Part shown: positions 1 through 11,889 of the stretch, piece after piece
Layout of the letters: each line of letters opens with the position of its first letter
Numbering within the stretch: position 1 is the stretch's first letter
NCBI RefSeq assembly: GCF_048771995.1
Contig: NC_133064.1
Location: 30,421,001-30,485,000, forward strand
DNA length: 64,000 bases
Source: Taeniopygia guttata
Taxonomy: Eukaryota; Chordata; Aves; Passeriformes; Estrildidae
Direction of reading: 5' to 3'
The notes under the pieces: model-generated
What the model was told of the DNA's origin: nothing
The model's database searches: none
The model's input: the letters and a program-made list of their open reading frames with translations, nothing else
Position numbers and translations under genes: made by a program

Positions 1-129
1 CCAAGTTATTAATGTAAATGAACCTTCAATCTGTCCTGACTCTGGACTTCTGATCAAATCGAAAGGATTTTCCCTTAGTTTTTCCTGTGGGCTGTTTGTA
101 ACATATCTGACAATTAGTAAAGTGGGCTT

Positions 130-1250
130 TGAGAAAAAACCATTTAAAAAATTCAACACATTTGTTCAACCCTGCCTCATCCCTTTTCTGTCCATCCAAG
201 TGGATTTCAGGGTGTGATGTGTTCTTTGCTTGCTTGACCTGAGGAAGAATGAAGAATATTGAAAATATGTTTGACTCTGTTTTTTCAAAAATTTGTCAAG
301 CACCTTGCTTGTGTAAATTGGACCATTATCTGTTTCTATTTCTTGTTGCACTCCTAATGATGTAAATGCTTATAAAAAAATGTTTGCAGGTATGTTCTGT
401 GGTCTCCCCTGTATATAATGCAAAAATCGCCCCTAAAAATGTATCAATTGAAATATGGATATTTTCGAGCCTCTCAAAAGATGGGTATTTTGTGACATCA
501 GCTTGCCACAGCTGAAGGCTTTTACAAACCTCTCAGATTGGCCACTCCTGCAAATACAGGAGATTACACAAACTGGCACTCTGGCAAGCAGATTTCCTTT
601 GTCTGACTTTCAGAAGGGTGAAAGGTTCCCATCAATGCCTGTGCATTTTTGTAAAAACATGCACGGCTAGATTTTGCCTGCTCAAAAATGTTTGGCAGTG
701 TCTGCAAGATGGGCATTGTGAGCCTATCTACATGAGCATTCTCTTTTACTAAAAACCTCGGAGGTGAAGAATGCACTCTGATGTGTTTATTAATGTTCTC
801 TGTTTTTCTAGGATTATTTTCATGCATAATAGATATGAATATAAAATTTCCTTGTCTGTATGTTTTAAAAGCGATTTCTCTAATTGTTTGACCACATTTG
901 CAACATACACTGAACTTGTGATCAGATTGAGGGTTCCTGGAATAACTGAAAAACCCTGACTATTGTTACCAATTTTTCAACTTGTGGTGAACCTTGTGCT
1001 ATTTTGATATTTGATTCCCATTTCCCTGTTTTTTGATTTTTCCATGTGACCATTGATTTGTGAGTTTTTTCCCAAACCATCAGTGAATACTGTCATTTCT
1101 TCCATTGGTTTCTGGCTTCTTTTTTGTTTTTTCCCCTGAAACTCACTTTTACATTTAACATTTTGTGTGTTGGAAAACGAACTGTGCAAACTTCTGAATG
1201 CCCTAACAACGTGATTGAAAAATCTTGCGACTTTGGATTGTCCACTCAAA
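130..1250 (-). pseudogene. Decayed retroviral pol: RNase H and integrase
   Basis: Minus-strand translation shows an RNase H start near 1110 (TVFTDGLGKN-like, first catalytic Asp). Near 770-720 comes an RNase H C-terminal motif (HIRVHSSPPRFLVKENAHVDRLT). The integrase zinc-binding His/Cys region follows at about 690-570. Part of the integrase core lies near 330-290 (IETDNGPIYTS, with the core Asp). Stops and frame changes separate the pieces, so this is not a functional gene. The motif style is that of class II (beta/alpha) retroviruses. Confidence 0.75.
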
Positions 1251-1259
1251 ATATTTCTT

Positions 1260-3300
1260 CTTTAAATGTAAATGAATGATTAAGAAATCTTTCCCTGACA
1301 TTGTCAGCAATCTGGTCTCTGCCACAATAATGATCTGAGCTCCCATCTCTAAATCTATAAGAATTGTTTTTGAGGGTCTGCAAACTAAAAAACCCCACTT
1401 TCAACTTCTGTGGAAACATTAACAAAATCCTTGCTCAAAGCTAATTATTTGAACGATTTTTTTTTTTTCTCATTTTTATCTGTCCAGTGTCTAGCACTCT
1501 CCTCATATTTTTCTCAATGATCAGCAAAATCAAGTCTACAAAATAATTATATCAAGAGATTAAAACATACAAAATCTTCAACCTCATTTCAGCCTTATTT
1601 CAGGCACTTCTTCACTCCTTTTCTTTTTTCTTTTTCCTTTTTTCTCTCTTTCTCTTCTTCTCTTTTGAAACAAGAAAGTTGAAATATAAACCATAATATA
1701 GAACAAGACAAAATATCTCAATAATAAAATGCATAAAACTTATCAAAATCGATAACAATTCAAGAAAATTCAAAAGAAAGATATTCTAAATAGCATATAT
1801 AAAAATGAACAAAGCATGATCATTAGAAACATTGTGACAGCGGTTCAGAGTCTGCAAACAGCTGAAACATTTGTTTCCAGTGAAAATCCTTGGCATCCCT
1901 TCCCGGGCAGGGCTGGCAAGTTTCACCTCAAAACTGTGTCAGCTGTAACATTTGTAGAATCAAATTGATGGGTCAAAAATGACCTGCATATCATTCATTT
2001 TTGTGCAGAAACCTCTGAATTTTGCTGGCAAACTCATCTGTCCAAGTTAAAATCAGGGTCTGGCCAGGACCCAAACTTTAAACTGGAGAGATGTCCCTTA
2101 ACATATTATATAAAACAAAACTTACACTAACAATACATATATAATACTTAAAACATAACAACCTATTATAACATTTTCTTATAAAATAAACACTTGAAGT
2201 TCAAACCGATAAACTGGTCAAATGACACAAAGATTCATTTTTCTTGAAACTCTTTTGAAGGAAAAGGATGTCAATTGGAGAAATCGTAAGATTAACAATG
2301 GCAAGAGGTTGTCAGAATACTTCAGGCACCTCTCTCTGAGATTTTCTGAAAAACATTTGAGAATGATGAAAAATAGAAATGCAATGATTCCACTCACAAG
2401 AGATATAAAAACGAATCAGGAAGTTCACCTAGAAAAATGCACAATACAGTTAAAATTCAAAATGAGACTTCAGAACTGGCATGTAACCTGGATAAGATTA
2501 CATAAACAACAATAAAACATACGAGAATTCACTATGAAAAAACGAAGCACAAATCTTCACCTGATAACATGATAAAATTTCTTAACAATAACGTTTATAG
2601 AACACTTAAATAGTTAAAAATAAAGGATTTGAAAACAAATGCCTTTGTATCACTATACAAAGAAATAACAGACTATAAAACTGATTTTTAAACAATGAAA
2701 TCAATCTCAGAAAACTCAAAACAAATTCTTTTACAACTCTTATATACTGATAAACTTATAATAAAACAGAAAATACTAAAACAAAACCAAGAATCCAATA
2801 AATCCAATAACTTCTCCTTAAATCAATGTTCATTATTACTTTGTGAACTGTTTCAGACAAAACCTTCTCATCCTTAAAGAAAAACAACTAAACCTTGCTG
2901 CCAAATAAACTTGGCCTTTGAAAAACTTAAAATAATTTTTGAATCAAACAGTACTTAAACTCAATATATAACAATCTTAGTAAAGAATCCCTAAATTATA
3001 TTAACTTTACGAAATCCATATGTATCAAATTAACAATATATAAATCCATTATCAATTAAACCTTTATAAACTTAACTTCTTCAGGGCCCAAACCTAAAAT
3101 AAACTTAAAGTGATATACTCTAATTAAACAATACTTAACTTAAACTCAAACCAACTACATAAAAATCAATTCTATCATTAATAAAACGTTAAAATACAAC
3201 CTAACTTAAACCTTAATATAATAAATTACTAACATTTCATGCTATTTAATTCTCTATTTCAATTTTCATTATGATATCTCTTTTTCACAATGTGTTCCAC
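1260..3300. other. AT-rich stretch without recognisable genes
   Basis: About 2 kb of AT-rich, stop-rich sequence. The part at 1840-2100 has short matches to 61900-62130 in the other minus-strand class II element (shared words such as gagtctgca and tctggccag), so at least that part is probably retroviral. No coding region, RNA gene or tandem repeat was recognised in the rest. Confidence 0.4.
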
Positions 3301-3559
3301 AATTATTACTTATCATCACACCGGCTGGGCGTGTCTGCTTGATCAATTCTGTGACCTAACTGAAAAAATCTGGGGTTAGTGTTTAGAAACATTGGGGAGA
3401 TTTGAAAAAGGCCTTGTGTTGGCTGGTTTTCAAAAAGCGACTGTCTGATGGAATTTTATTTCAGGGTGAAAGTTGGGAGTCTCATCCTCAGCATTGCTGT
3501 AGGGTATTTGCTGCTTGTAAAAGATTGTTTGCTGTGGCTGTTGTGATTTTTTGTTTGCC

Positions 3560-4580
3560 GCGGCATGAGAGCACTGGGAGCACTTCTGGCGCAGTCAAAC
3601 CCCGCTTCTGCCTGCGTTAGGATGGCTGTGCCCCTCTCTCTTGCTCACACCCATTCTCAGCCACTTCCGCGTTCGCTTTAACTCTCGCAAACGCATGCGC
3701 AGCCTTGATTCACCCTCTGTTTGTGTCGCCATGGGAACAAGGGAAGGAATCCCCACACCGACCGTGCCCGCCCACACCGGCTCCGCGCGGCCGTGCCTCG
3801 GGAACGTCCCCCCCCCATTCTCTCTGTCAGGCCTGGCGCTGCCTCGGTTTTCGCTCTGGGTCGGCCCGCGCCGTCCCCCGAGCCGCCGCTGGAGCCCAGC
3901 GCGATTCGGCGCTCTGCTGACGTCATCAGCACGCGCCGCCGCGTTCCGCGCTGTCGCAGCCCCGCGCCGCGTCCCGCCCGGCCCCGCGCCGCTCGGGTCT
4001 CCCCCCGCGGTCACCGCGCAGTCTGCGGACGGCTGGCTGGCGGCCACCGCCGCCCCCGACGCCGTCTGCGCCCGTGCCCGTGCGTTCGAAATGCAAAAGA
4101 TCTCCGCTCTGACTTCCGGGTTTTGCTCTACCGTCTCGCGCATGCGCGCTGCCATGGCCGCGGCGACAGGAGAGTCCAGCTCTCCGTCCAGCCGCCGGCC
4201 TGGCCAGCGCCGCTGCTGCGAATTGGGAGCTATTCCCCGGCACCTGCCGGACGGTGCTTTCGCACTCTCACGGATTCCCGTCATGGAACGCATCACCGGG
4301 GGCTCCGGGCGTCTGACCGCCCCATCCGTGCTTCCGCCACCTCCTGCGTCCCCGTGGTTCCCACTGCCCCCCCCCTCTCGCCTGCACCGCGGGCTGTTTT
4401 GAACTCCCCACCCGCGCAGCTGCGAGAGTTCTTTCCTCTTTCTCACTTTTCCCTCCGCTCTGCACTCACGACTGCACCCTCCCCCCAGGAGCTGCCGGCG
4501 CCGCTGCCCCCCCACTGTGGGTTCGGACTCGGGCAATGGCCAGTCCTTTCCTCCACCGAGGGCTGCGTCTGTGCCTAGCT
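3560..4580. promoter_or_regulatory. CpG-island-like block with NRF1, CRE and ETS-type sites
   Basis: GC-rich and CpG-rich for about 1 kb, between AT-rich flanks. It holds a full CRE palindrome TGACGTCA at 3918-3925, an exact NRF1 palindrome CGCGCATGCGCG at 4137-4148, a second NRF1-like site CGCATGCGCA near 3692-3701, and an ETS-type ACTTCCGG at 4112-4119. These are typical of housekeeping-type bidirectional promoters. Both strands have long stop-poor frames (313, 285 and 253 codons), which GC-rich DNA gives by chance. It lies between a gag matrix-like ORF and retroviral pol on the minus strand. Whether it is host DNA, a captured promoter or a GC-rich gag region is open. Confidence 0.55.
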
Positions 4581-4804
4581 TGTCTCATTGTCTGGGGATT
4601 TTCTGCAGCTGAGGAGCTTAGAAATTGAGATTTGAGGAGTCTTGAGGAACAGTGTGAACCTGGAGACATAGGACATGATGAGACACCACCCCCCCTGATC
4701 CTCTTCAGGAGGCAATTCGCTTCCCCTGGTGAGGAAAATTGCCCGAAGCTGCTGGCTGGGCCATCTTCCTCCTTGTGCTCCCATAGGAGCCTTAGCTGTT
4801 TAGT

Positions 4805-5149
4805 CTAAAATGCCGCGTTGTGAAAATGACTCTTATTGTCCTTGCTGAAGGCAAAAGTTTTTGCGGCAGTCTTATCTCTCTTTTTTTTTCTTTTTCCTGT
4901 GGCTCGGTAATACAGTTGCTTATTGATCCCTTGCCAAAAATTTAACTCAAACAAAAGATGTACATCTGTGTGCGGGCGAGTATACTGCACCCACAATAAC
5001 AAAGCTTTCATCTCATTTGAGGCTATCTCTACCAGATGGGTAAAAGTCTTGCCCTGTAGGGCTGAAAAAATTTTTTTTGTCTGTCCTTGGGAGCATCCCT
5101 TCCCCATGTTCTTAATTTCAACCATTCTCACCAAAAGCTGAGTCACCAC
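4805..5149 (-). pseudogene. Retroviral gag, matrix-like N-terminus
   Basis: A 114-codon open frame begins 240 bases after the primer-binding site, the normal place for gag. It has a W..I...L...(x)n..RDKTAAKTF pattern resembling the end of class II retroviral matrix domains, followed by a stop. There is no capsid major homology region downstream in any frame; GC-rich DNA follows instead. Assignment rests mainly on position and weak motif similarity. Confidence 0.5.
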
Positions 5150-5388
5150 GAGGTCAGTCCGGAGATGGCACTGTTCATCGTCCAGCAGGTCACAGGCGAG
5201 AAATCCCAGGCGCGCTTCTGGTTTTCCTCCTCCTGGCTGTCCTCCAGACGAGCTGTCTTGGTGAAGGTCAGGTTCTTATCTTGAGCTTTTCGCTCCCTCT
5301 GTTCTACTTCCTTTCTTTATTTTTTTGTTTTTCTCTGCTGATGAAGGTTGGAGGTTGTTTGATGTTTCTTCTTGTTCTTCTTGCTGAT

Positions 5389-5406
5389 GCCCGCACAGGG
5401 ACGCCA
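5389..5406 (-). other. Retroviral primer-binding site, tRNA-Asn-like
   Basis: On the minus strand, TGGCGTCCCTGTGCGGGC starts two bases after the LTR end. It matches the 3' end of tRNA-Asn except at two internal positions by eye. It fixes the element's orientation and marks 5409-6068 as the 5' LTR. Confidence 0.6.
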
Positions 5407-5408
5407 AT

Positions 5409-6068
5409 TGTCGGAATCTGTGAGTATTGATGATTCCGAGATTGTAGAAAGTCTCTGTCTTTCTGCCCCGTTGCCAAAGAAGAAGCCATAGTTCGTCTGT
5501 GCTGGTTTCAAGGTTGTTTATTTTTGCTTATCTATAACAAGTTCTGCTGCCCTGCCGCAGGTCTGTCCTGCAGGGCAGCGTGTGGGGCTCTGCCCCTCAG
5601 TGGGATGGTACAAACATTATATACAAGAAATTACGTGTACTATATTTACAATAATGTGCCAATATCTATCATCTACGTTGAATAGTGTGTCCCTAGCCTA
5701 AACCAATAGAAAAATGCCAACATCACCAAGAACATGGAGGTAAGGAAGAAGAAGGAGGAAGAACAGGATCAGGCCCACTTTCCTCCATCTTAGAACTCCT
5801 GACCCCCCTGTACAAAGTAAAACCCCCCTGTACAGGTGTTAAAACCCCCCTGTACAATACTAAAAAATTTTCCCCTCTAATTTGTGACTACTTTTACTAT
5901 ATCATCTAACCTTCTGTGACTGCTTGTTCCACCTTTAAAGTTGGTAATTCATTCCATGGTTCAAACTCAAAATCACAGCTGTTTTCAGCTGCTTGCCAGG
6001 GTCTAAAATGCTTCTGACCAAGGCCTGGAACCTCTAAAAATGTCTGAGGGACATTTTGAGTTCCGACA
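5409..6068 (-). repeat. 5' LTR of the class II provirus
   Basis: Bounded by perfect 8-bp inverted termini (TGTCGGAA / TTCCGACA). About 375 bp at the right (U3 on the minus strand) is nearly the same as 39541-39916 in the solo LTR inside the NIDO gene. The left part (R/U5) is unrelated to that copy. Confidence 0.85.
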
Positions 6069-6600
6069 TCCCACAATGTCCTCATGTCTCCCGTGTGTCC
6101 CCAGTCTTCCCCATGTGTCCCCCATGTTCCCACCCTATCGCCCATACCCCTATGTCCGTGCCCTTTGGCAGGAGGACCCTGGACTCTTCCTGGCCAGCTG
6201 GGACATCACTGTAGTGGCATTGTGTTCCTCTGGAAGACAACAAATAGAGAGGGGAAAGACCTTGAATACAGGGGGGACCCCAACACTGTGGCAAACAGGA
6301 CAGGGCAAGAGCATCCTTCCTCTACTTAATTTCTGGGAACCTGCCAGTGGGACAGAGGACATTATAACCCTTCATGGAATGAGTCCCCACCCAGGGATCT
6401 GGACCCCTATGTATGAGATTGAGATCTGCCCCCCCCCCCTTTTTTCCCCCAGTTAATGGCCTTGAGACACTCACATGTAACTGATTTACCATCCTGGAAC
6501 TGAGACTTTCCCCATGGGATTGGGATACACACCCCTCCTCCCATGAGACCGGGGCACCCATCGTTGGACTGGAAAACCCCCTCCCCATAATACTGAGACT
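6069..6600. other. No gene recognised
   Basis: Unique-looking sequence with short tgtcccc/ccatgt motifs reminiscent of a degenerate minisatellite near 6080-6160. No coding homology was seen. Confidence 0.3.
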
Positions 6601-8000
6601 CCCCTGTAAGTGGGACATCCCCCCCATGTGACTGAGCACAGAGCTCCATCATCAGCTCCTGCTTCCCCCTCAGCAGGGACCCAGAGGGCCCCTCTGGAGC
6701 ATCTGGTGGCACTAAGCAAGATGGTCACCAAGCCAACCTGTGTGGGCAGGGGGCCACAGGGAGGCCAAGGCACTATTTGGGACAGCTTCAGGGCTGAGGG
6801 CCCAGAGACGCCAGCTCTGGGAATCTGCTGACAGAGGAATGGAGAAAAATGCATTTGCAATGTCTATTGGCAGCACCACTTTGCTGCCTTGGACTCAAGC
6901 TCATACTGAAATTCCAACACGTCCAGCATAGCAGCACTCAGTGATGGTGGGACTTCATTCAGGCCATGACAGTGTCCACTCTCCACGGGACTCAGGCAGG
7001 GGCCAGTGGGGCTATTGACGGGTGATTGAGTCTTGCTGAGCACGCTCAGCTCTCCAGTTCATGGATCAGTTCATGGACAGCATCCTAAAGTTCCAATTGG
7101 TGCCATGTTGTCAATGGGACACTGTTGTGCTGGCCATCAGTACCTGCTGTTCTTCACCCTCAGCAGTCCCACAGCAGAAGGGTCCTCTGAAAGAACAAGC
7201 AGGGGATTCAGCTATCTTAATTTCTTCTTTCTCCACAGCAGCTCTCCCAAACCCCAGCGGTGTCTTTTCAGGTCTTTGAAATACCTCTCCTGAGGTGATC
7301 TATGCCAAGGATGCACAGAGCCTCTAGGCCAGCAACAACGGCGTTTTTCTGCCACTCATGCCCAGTCAGGAGCACTTCAGCCTCCAGTATAGTCCCTGTT
7401 GGGATCCCCCTGTCATCCCAGAAACAGAGATGGATTCTGCTCCTGCATGATGGCATCAGGGTACATTGTCCACCCATGTCAACTAAAGCCTTGTGCTCCT
7501 GTGGCTCTGCTGTGCTAGGCCATGGATCCATACAGTCCAACAGATCCCACTGTCCTTTTCCCACACCTGACTGGAGCCAGGGCCCCTCTAACTCTGATCA
7601 CGGTACTCGTTGCTCACTTCTTGTATAAATATGAGCTGGAGGTCCCTTCCAGAGGGTCAGTAGCAACATCAGCCCTTCAATTCTGCCTGAGGACTTTCCC
7701 AGTGTAAACTGAGTGGCATTTTTCCTTGAAGAGTTTTCTGTGGTGGTTAATTTTTCCTCTCAACTCATATACCTGTGCTGCCAAGGCAGAGGTGGGTGGG
7801 TTTTCCATCCCACTTCTGTATGTCTTCACCATGGTCAGGCAGGTAAAACCACAGGTTGCCTTGTGGTGCGCCCCTCTCTCTTGAGCAGGGGGCACTTTGG
7901 CCTGTGCTAGTGGGGCATGGAGCACTTCTTTCAGTTACTGGAGGTCTTTTCCACAGATAAGATGCAGGCCCATAGAGTGAAAAAGACACTTTCTTCATAT
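6600..8000 (-). pseudogene. ERVL-type retroelement remnant (gag end, protease, start of RT)
   Basis: Minus-strand translation gives a protease segment at about 7500-7290. It has an active-site region HKALVDMGGQCTLMPS, whose central Asp-Thr-Gly is damaged, and a downstream ILGIDHLRRG motif. Further along (7260-6850) come pieces typical of the early reverse transcriptase of ERVL elements (GLNEVPPSLSAA, YELESKAAKW). Stops interrupt it throughout. The 8000-7680 part is open in pieces but not recognisable. No ERVL LTR was identified next to it. Confidence 0.65.
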
Positions 8001-8184
8001 TGCCAGAGTCTGGTAACCATATTATCCAGTCTTTGTTCTCCTTTCCATGACATCACTGCCAATTAGTTTGTATATGGTTATGGCTCCTCAGTAGGAACTT
8101 CCACTGCATGGTTTTTGTACACTGAACCTCATCTGGATCTACAGGGGACTGTAGGTCTGGACACAATTGTGTGCTATGTACCCC

Positions 8185-8270
8185 AGGATGAGCCTGCCTG
8201 AGCAGAAAGGCTGGACCAATTGACCCAATGGTCCCTTCCAACCAAACTGATTTTGTGATTCTGTGAAAGC
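8185..8270 (+). repeat. CR1 LINE 3' end fragment
   Basis: Ends with the CR1-type tail: a ...tggtcccttccaacc... stretch followed by tgattttgtgattctgtga. A short truncated copy in the plus orientation. Confidence 0.75.
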
Positions 8271-8614
8271 AAGAGCAACTCACAAGTGATGATGGCATAC
8301 AGACATCTGGGGAAAAGAAAGTTCTGCCAGTTACAGGGAGGAATGATAGCACAGGGAGCAGGACAGAGGGATACAGAGAGGAGAGATGGCACAGGGATGA
8401 ATGACGGCACAGTGTTACCGTATATTAGCGGATTTGTGGTAGGCAAACCAACCAGCCCCTGGTTTGACTGACAGGGGCCTCACCCAGTCACAACTCTCCC
8501 AAGGCTGCAGGCATTTCCCTGGCCAGCACCTGAAGGGGTGTAGAGTTCTGACATATGAAAGTATCCAGACCGGGATTCTCAAATGCCCTACATAAGCAAG
8601 TGTTACAGAATTTC

Positions 8615-9030
8615 TGAGAGACATAGGGCATGATTGATGTCTGGAGTGAGAACTGAGCCAGCCCCTCAGACTAGGCCCCTGATAAGCGGCCTTGATGGGG
8701 CCTAGAAGCCTTTGATGCAGTAAGAAATTAGTTGTGGCGCAGTTAGAAATTATGTTAAGGTAAGTACAAAGTAATGACCTATCTGAGTGTGAATTAAAAT
8801 AGAGCTGCAGTGTGAAAAGCCTGACCACCTTAAGGCAAAGGTAAACAATGTTAGCTTGCCAATCAGAATCAGAGTGCCTTTGTAAACTGTAAACTATATA
8901 GAAGTGTATATAAACTGCCATCTTCTCTCTATTAAACGGAGAACGTCGCATTAATCATATTGGTTGGATGTGCATTCTGTCCTGTCCAGCTTTCCGGTTT
9001 TCTGAGGTCCCTGGCTTTAAGCAAGGGCAT
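8615..9030 (+). repeat. Class II solo LTR
   Basis: Aligns over most of its length with the reverse complement of 59997-60412. Both begin TGAGAGA and share ggtaaacaatgttag, a tataaact TATA-like box, a poly(A) signal (attaaacgg here, aataaacgg in the other) and a tail ending ccctggctttа-like in the U5. The U5 end is approximate and no clear target duplication was found. No internal retroviral sequence follows. Confidence 0.7.
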
Positions 9031-9500
9031 GGGAAATAAAAGCTCTCTGTTGCCACATGAACATTGGGGTGAGTGGACTTTGTTTCCTGCCATCTTCCTT
9101 CCCACCTCCTCCTGACACTCACAGCACAGGGAGTAGGACAGAGCAATAGAGAATAAAGCAGGAAGAGGCGCATGAGATAGACCAGGAGGGAGGCAGGAAG
9201 AAGGTTCCCCACCGGACTCTATAAAATTACACCACAGAACTGATCTAATTGCCTTCCATGATGGCACAGTTCTTGGATGGATGAGGGGAGTGAAGTAGGT
9301 CTGGGCTCCCTTGGCAGCTCTTCAGAAGGACTCAGAAGGTGGGAGAGATGGGCAGGGAGGAACCTCACCTGTCCTGCCACATTCCGCAGGGCTTAGAGAC
9401 ACAAAAACCAGCTGAGAGCAATGCAACACTTACAGTTCTGTTTCCTTCAAACTCAAACCTGGAGAAAACTTCATCAGGGACACAAATTGGGTTTCATCTC
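9031..9500. other. No gene recognised
   Basis: Unique-looking intergenic or intronic sequence; nothing identifiable. Confidence 0.3.
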
Positions 9501-11580
9501 TGTCATGGGTTGATGCTGGCGGAGTGTTAGTGCACCTATGAAAATATATTTTTCTTAAATGGCTGTTGTGAGATGTGACTAGAAATAGAGTAGAGCTGGT
9601 TAAAGTTTAGAAATAAAGAAGAAAACTTTATTAACTTCTACTGTAACAAAAGGGAGCACACAAAATTCAGAATGAAAACTTTCTAAAACATTCCTCCTCC
9701 TCCTCCCACCTAATTTCTACTAAAGTACAGTGAAACAAAACTTTGTATTCTCAATTAATTTACTACTACTTCAGATAATTAATTCTCAGTTCATTAAGGG
9801 AGAGAGGAGTCTCTCTTGTACTATAGTTTTCTACAGGAAATACAATTGAAACCTTTTATGTTTCTATGTCACACATGGCACCGCCCAAAGAAAATTGCTA
9901 TTGTGACATCTTCTTTCTATGTACAGTGCTCTCACTACTGTTTATGGAATAACACTGTTTATAGGATCCTTTTGAAACGTAAACCTTAGGGAATTTAGAG
10001 ATTTTAGAGGAGCTAAGATTTTAGTTAGAAATAAGCTTTACTAGAGTTAATTAAAATAATAATAATAATAAATGAGTAGGCTTAATGAAGTTAGGAGTTA
10101 GTAGTTAACTAATCATTGATTGCTTGTCAGCACAATGTTTAATTAGCTGGGTTTATAATAAAGAATATAGAAACTGACAAATAGCTTTTAGGAACATAAG
10201 ACAACTGTGGGCCTCCTCTGTTCTGAAACCAATTGAAGACAAGGAATGGGAGTTCTACCAAGAGCTCATTTGTCATACTTGCATTGAAAAGGTAGAAAGG
10301 TCAGAACGAGGAAGACTTCATTTACTTCCTCATTTTGGGACCCCTCCCCATAAAAGGGACCACCGACCCATTTCAAGGGACAAACTACGCATGCTTAATA
10401 GCTTTTGAAATGATTAGCATATGAAGCTGGGAATGGGATGTACTAAAATTATGAATATATATTTGTATTTTGAGTATTCAATACTTGTATGGATAAAAAG
10501 ACTCTGTAATCACCTGGAAGGTGCGGTGTGTATTTGGGAGCTATCCCGCACGCTGCCCGGCATCAAATAAACATACACTTTCTAACTTTAAACTGTTGAG
10601 AGTTTTTGTCCGTCACAGTTGGCTATCGGTGCTAGATCAATATCCATATTTTTTCCATAAATCACTTTTAAAGGATGCTTTGCTAAGTACTAAAAACCAA
10701 CATTTTCTTATTTTAGGACAACAGTCCTCCCTATTTTCTGCTCCCCTGGGGCCAAGGGTTTTGAGAACAGAGATCTTCTTCCCTGAAGACCGGGGGCACT
10801 ACTACATTTTCTTCATCTTTCTCTGTTTGCTTCAGTCTTGCATATGGTGTTACTTCAGCAGGTTACTCTCACTCTTGCACTGGCAATTACTGCAGCAGGT
10901 CACTCTCTTGGCTTAAACTATTGCATCTCTCTAAATGTGATCTTTGTGTTACAGGAAAATTGGTTTAGTCTATGGCTGTACAAGAAAGAGTTCAGCTAAA
11001 GGCTACTTTATCATCTCTTTCCACTTAGGATTTTTTTCTCATCTTTTTCTAACATCTTAGACTCTATGCTGTCTCTCTTCTCCTTCAGATTAATGAGGAT
11101 TAGTGTTTAATAAAGTTTCCTTTGTCTAAGAAAGGGTTAAAGTCTCGGGCTCTGCTGCCCCCCAGGATGGCTGAAATCTTACAGCAGGCTGCCCAGGACT
11201 CCCAGGGCTGGGCACCTTGCCCCCCTCCTCCACCTTCTCTTTTTCCTCTGCCAGTGTACTGCCGGCACACGATACTAAATTTTAAGGTGTTAGAGGCTTT
11301 CTCTCTTTTTTTCTCTCCCTGTGGGGGCTGCCCGGGACTTCTCAGTGTTTCTCCACCTATCTGTTTTGCAGGGGCTGGCACGGTTTTATTCCTTTCAACC
11401 CCCTTCTCTGTCTGGGGCCCCTGGCCTACCTCAGCCTAGGCTGCATGACTTCCCCTCCCCTACCCAGCCTGTGGGGAGAGAGCGTTCCCCTGGGAGTTCT
11501 CTGCTTTTAACACCCTGTGTTCTCAGAGGCTTGTCTATATCTTCAGTGGTTACACTAAGTGTTAATATTCAGTCAACTTA
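9501..11580 (-). repeat. Old solo LTR of the TGTCATGG family, interrupted by another LTR
   Basis: Aligns with the younger copy at 56476-57877: the TGTCATGG start, gaaaactttatta, the cacatggcaccgcccaaa block, the cagtgctctcac block and the cccctggggcc block all match in order. The minus-strand poly(A) signal (in plus, ctttatta near 9628) sets orientation. A second LTR occupies 9973-10664. The right end has decayed and is placed at about 11560-11580. Confidence 0.75.
9973..10664 (+). repeat. Nested solo LTR inside the 9501-11580 LTR
   Basis: Absent from the homologous LTR at 56476-57877. It begins TG, ends CA and is flanked by CTTT at 9969-9972 and 10665-10668, a 4-bp target duplication. It has an AATAAA at about 10566 and a TATA-like ggataaaaag near 10492, giving a plus orientation. 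The interior is AT-rich with a taataa run at 10059-10071. Confidence 0.75.
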
Positions 11581-11599
11581 CAACCTCCCAAACCCCAAA

Positions 11600-11690
11600 C
11601 ATTCTGAGGTGAGGAGATTGCACCAGACCACGACATTTTCTTGGTTGATCTCCAGAGGCCCTTCCAACCCCAACTATTCTTTCACTGTCC
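11600..11690 (+). repeat. CR1 LINE 3' end fragment
   Basis: Contains ttggttgatctccagaggcc followed by cttccaaccccaactattct, the typical CR1 3' untranslated end. The copy is diverged. Confidence 0.7.
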
Positions 11691-11889
11691 AAAACACAGG
11701 CAAGAGCCTCAGCAACCACATTTCAGGTAGTTTTCCTCAGCTTCTAAACTTTCCTGATCCTTTTCCTTTGCCATTTCAGAATCCTCACTTCAGGAAAAAT
11801 GAGGTTTCGGGATCTGCTGGATGTCCCAAAATTCCCTACCCAAACCCTGCAGCAGCAGGTAGAACCTGCCATGTCTGAGTGAAAATATT

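Larger units (their letters stand above)
1..6068 (-). mobile_element. Class II (betaretrovirus-like) provirus, 5' LTR to pol, truncated at window edge
   Basis: Read on the minus strand, the order is LTR (6068-5409), primer-binding site, gag matrix-like ORF, a GC-rich block, an AT-rich stretch, then RNase H and integrase remains, running off the left edge. Orientation and order fit one provirus. The GC-rich and AT-rich middle parts are not recognisable retroviral coding sequence, so the element may be internally rearranged or may be several fragments lying together. The second LTR would be outside the window, so no target duplication can be tested. Confidence 0.6.

Noticed and set aside
3595..4578. 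Overlapping open frames of 313, 285 and 253 codons on both strands
   Set aside because: They overlap in several frames of a CpG-rich block and encode low-complexity Arg/Pro/Ala-rich sequence with no family resemblance; base composition explains them.
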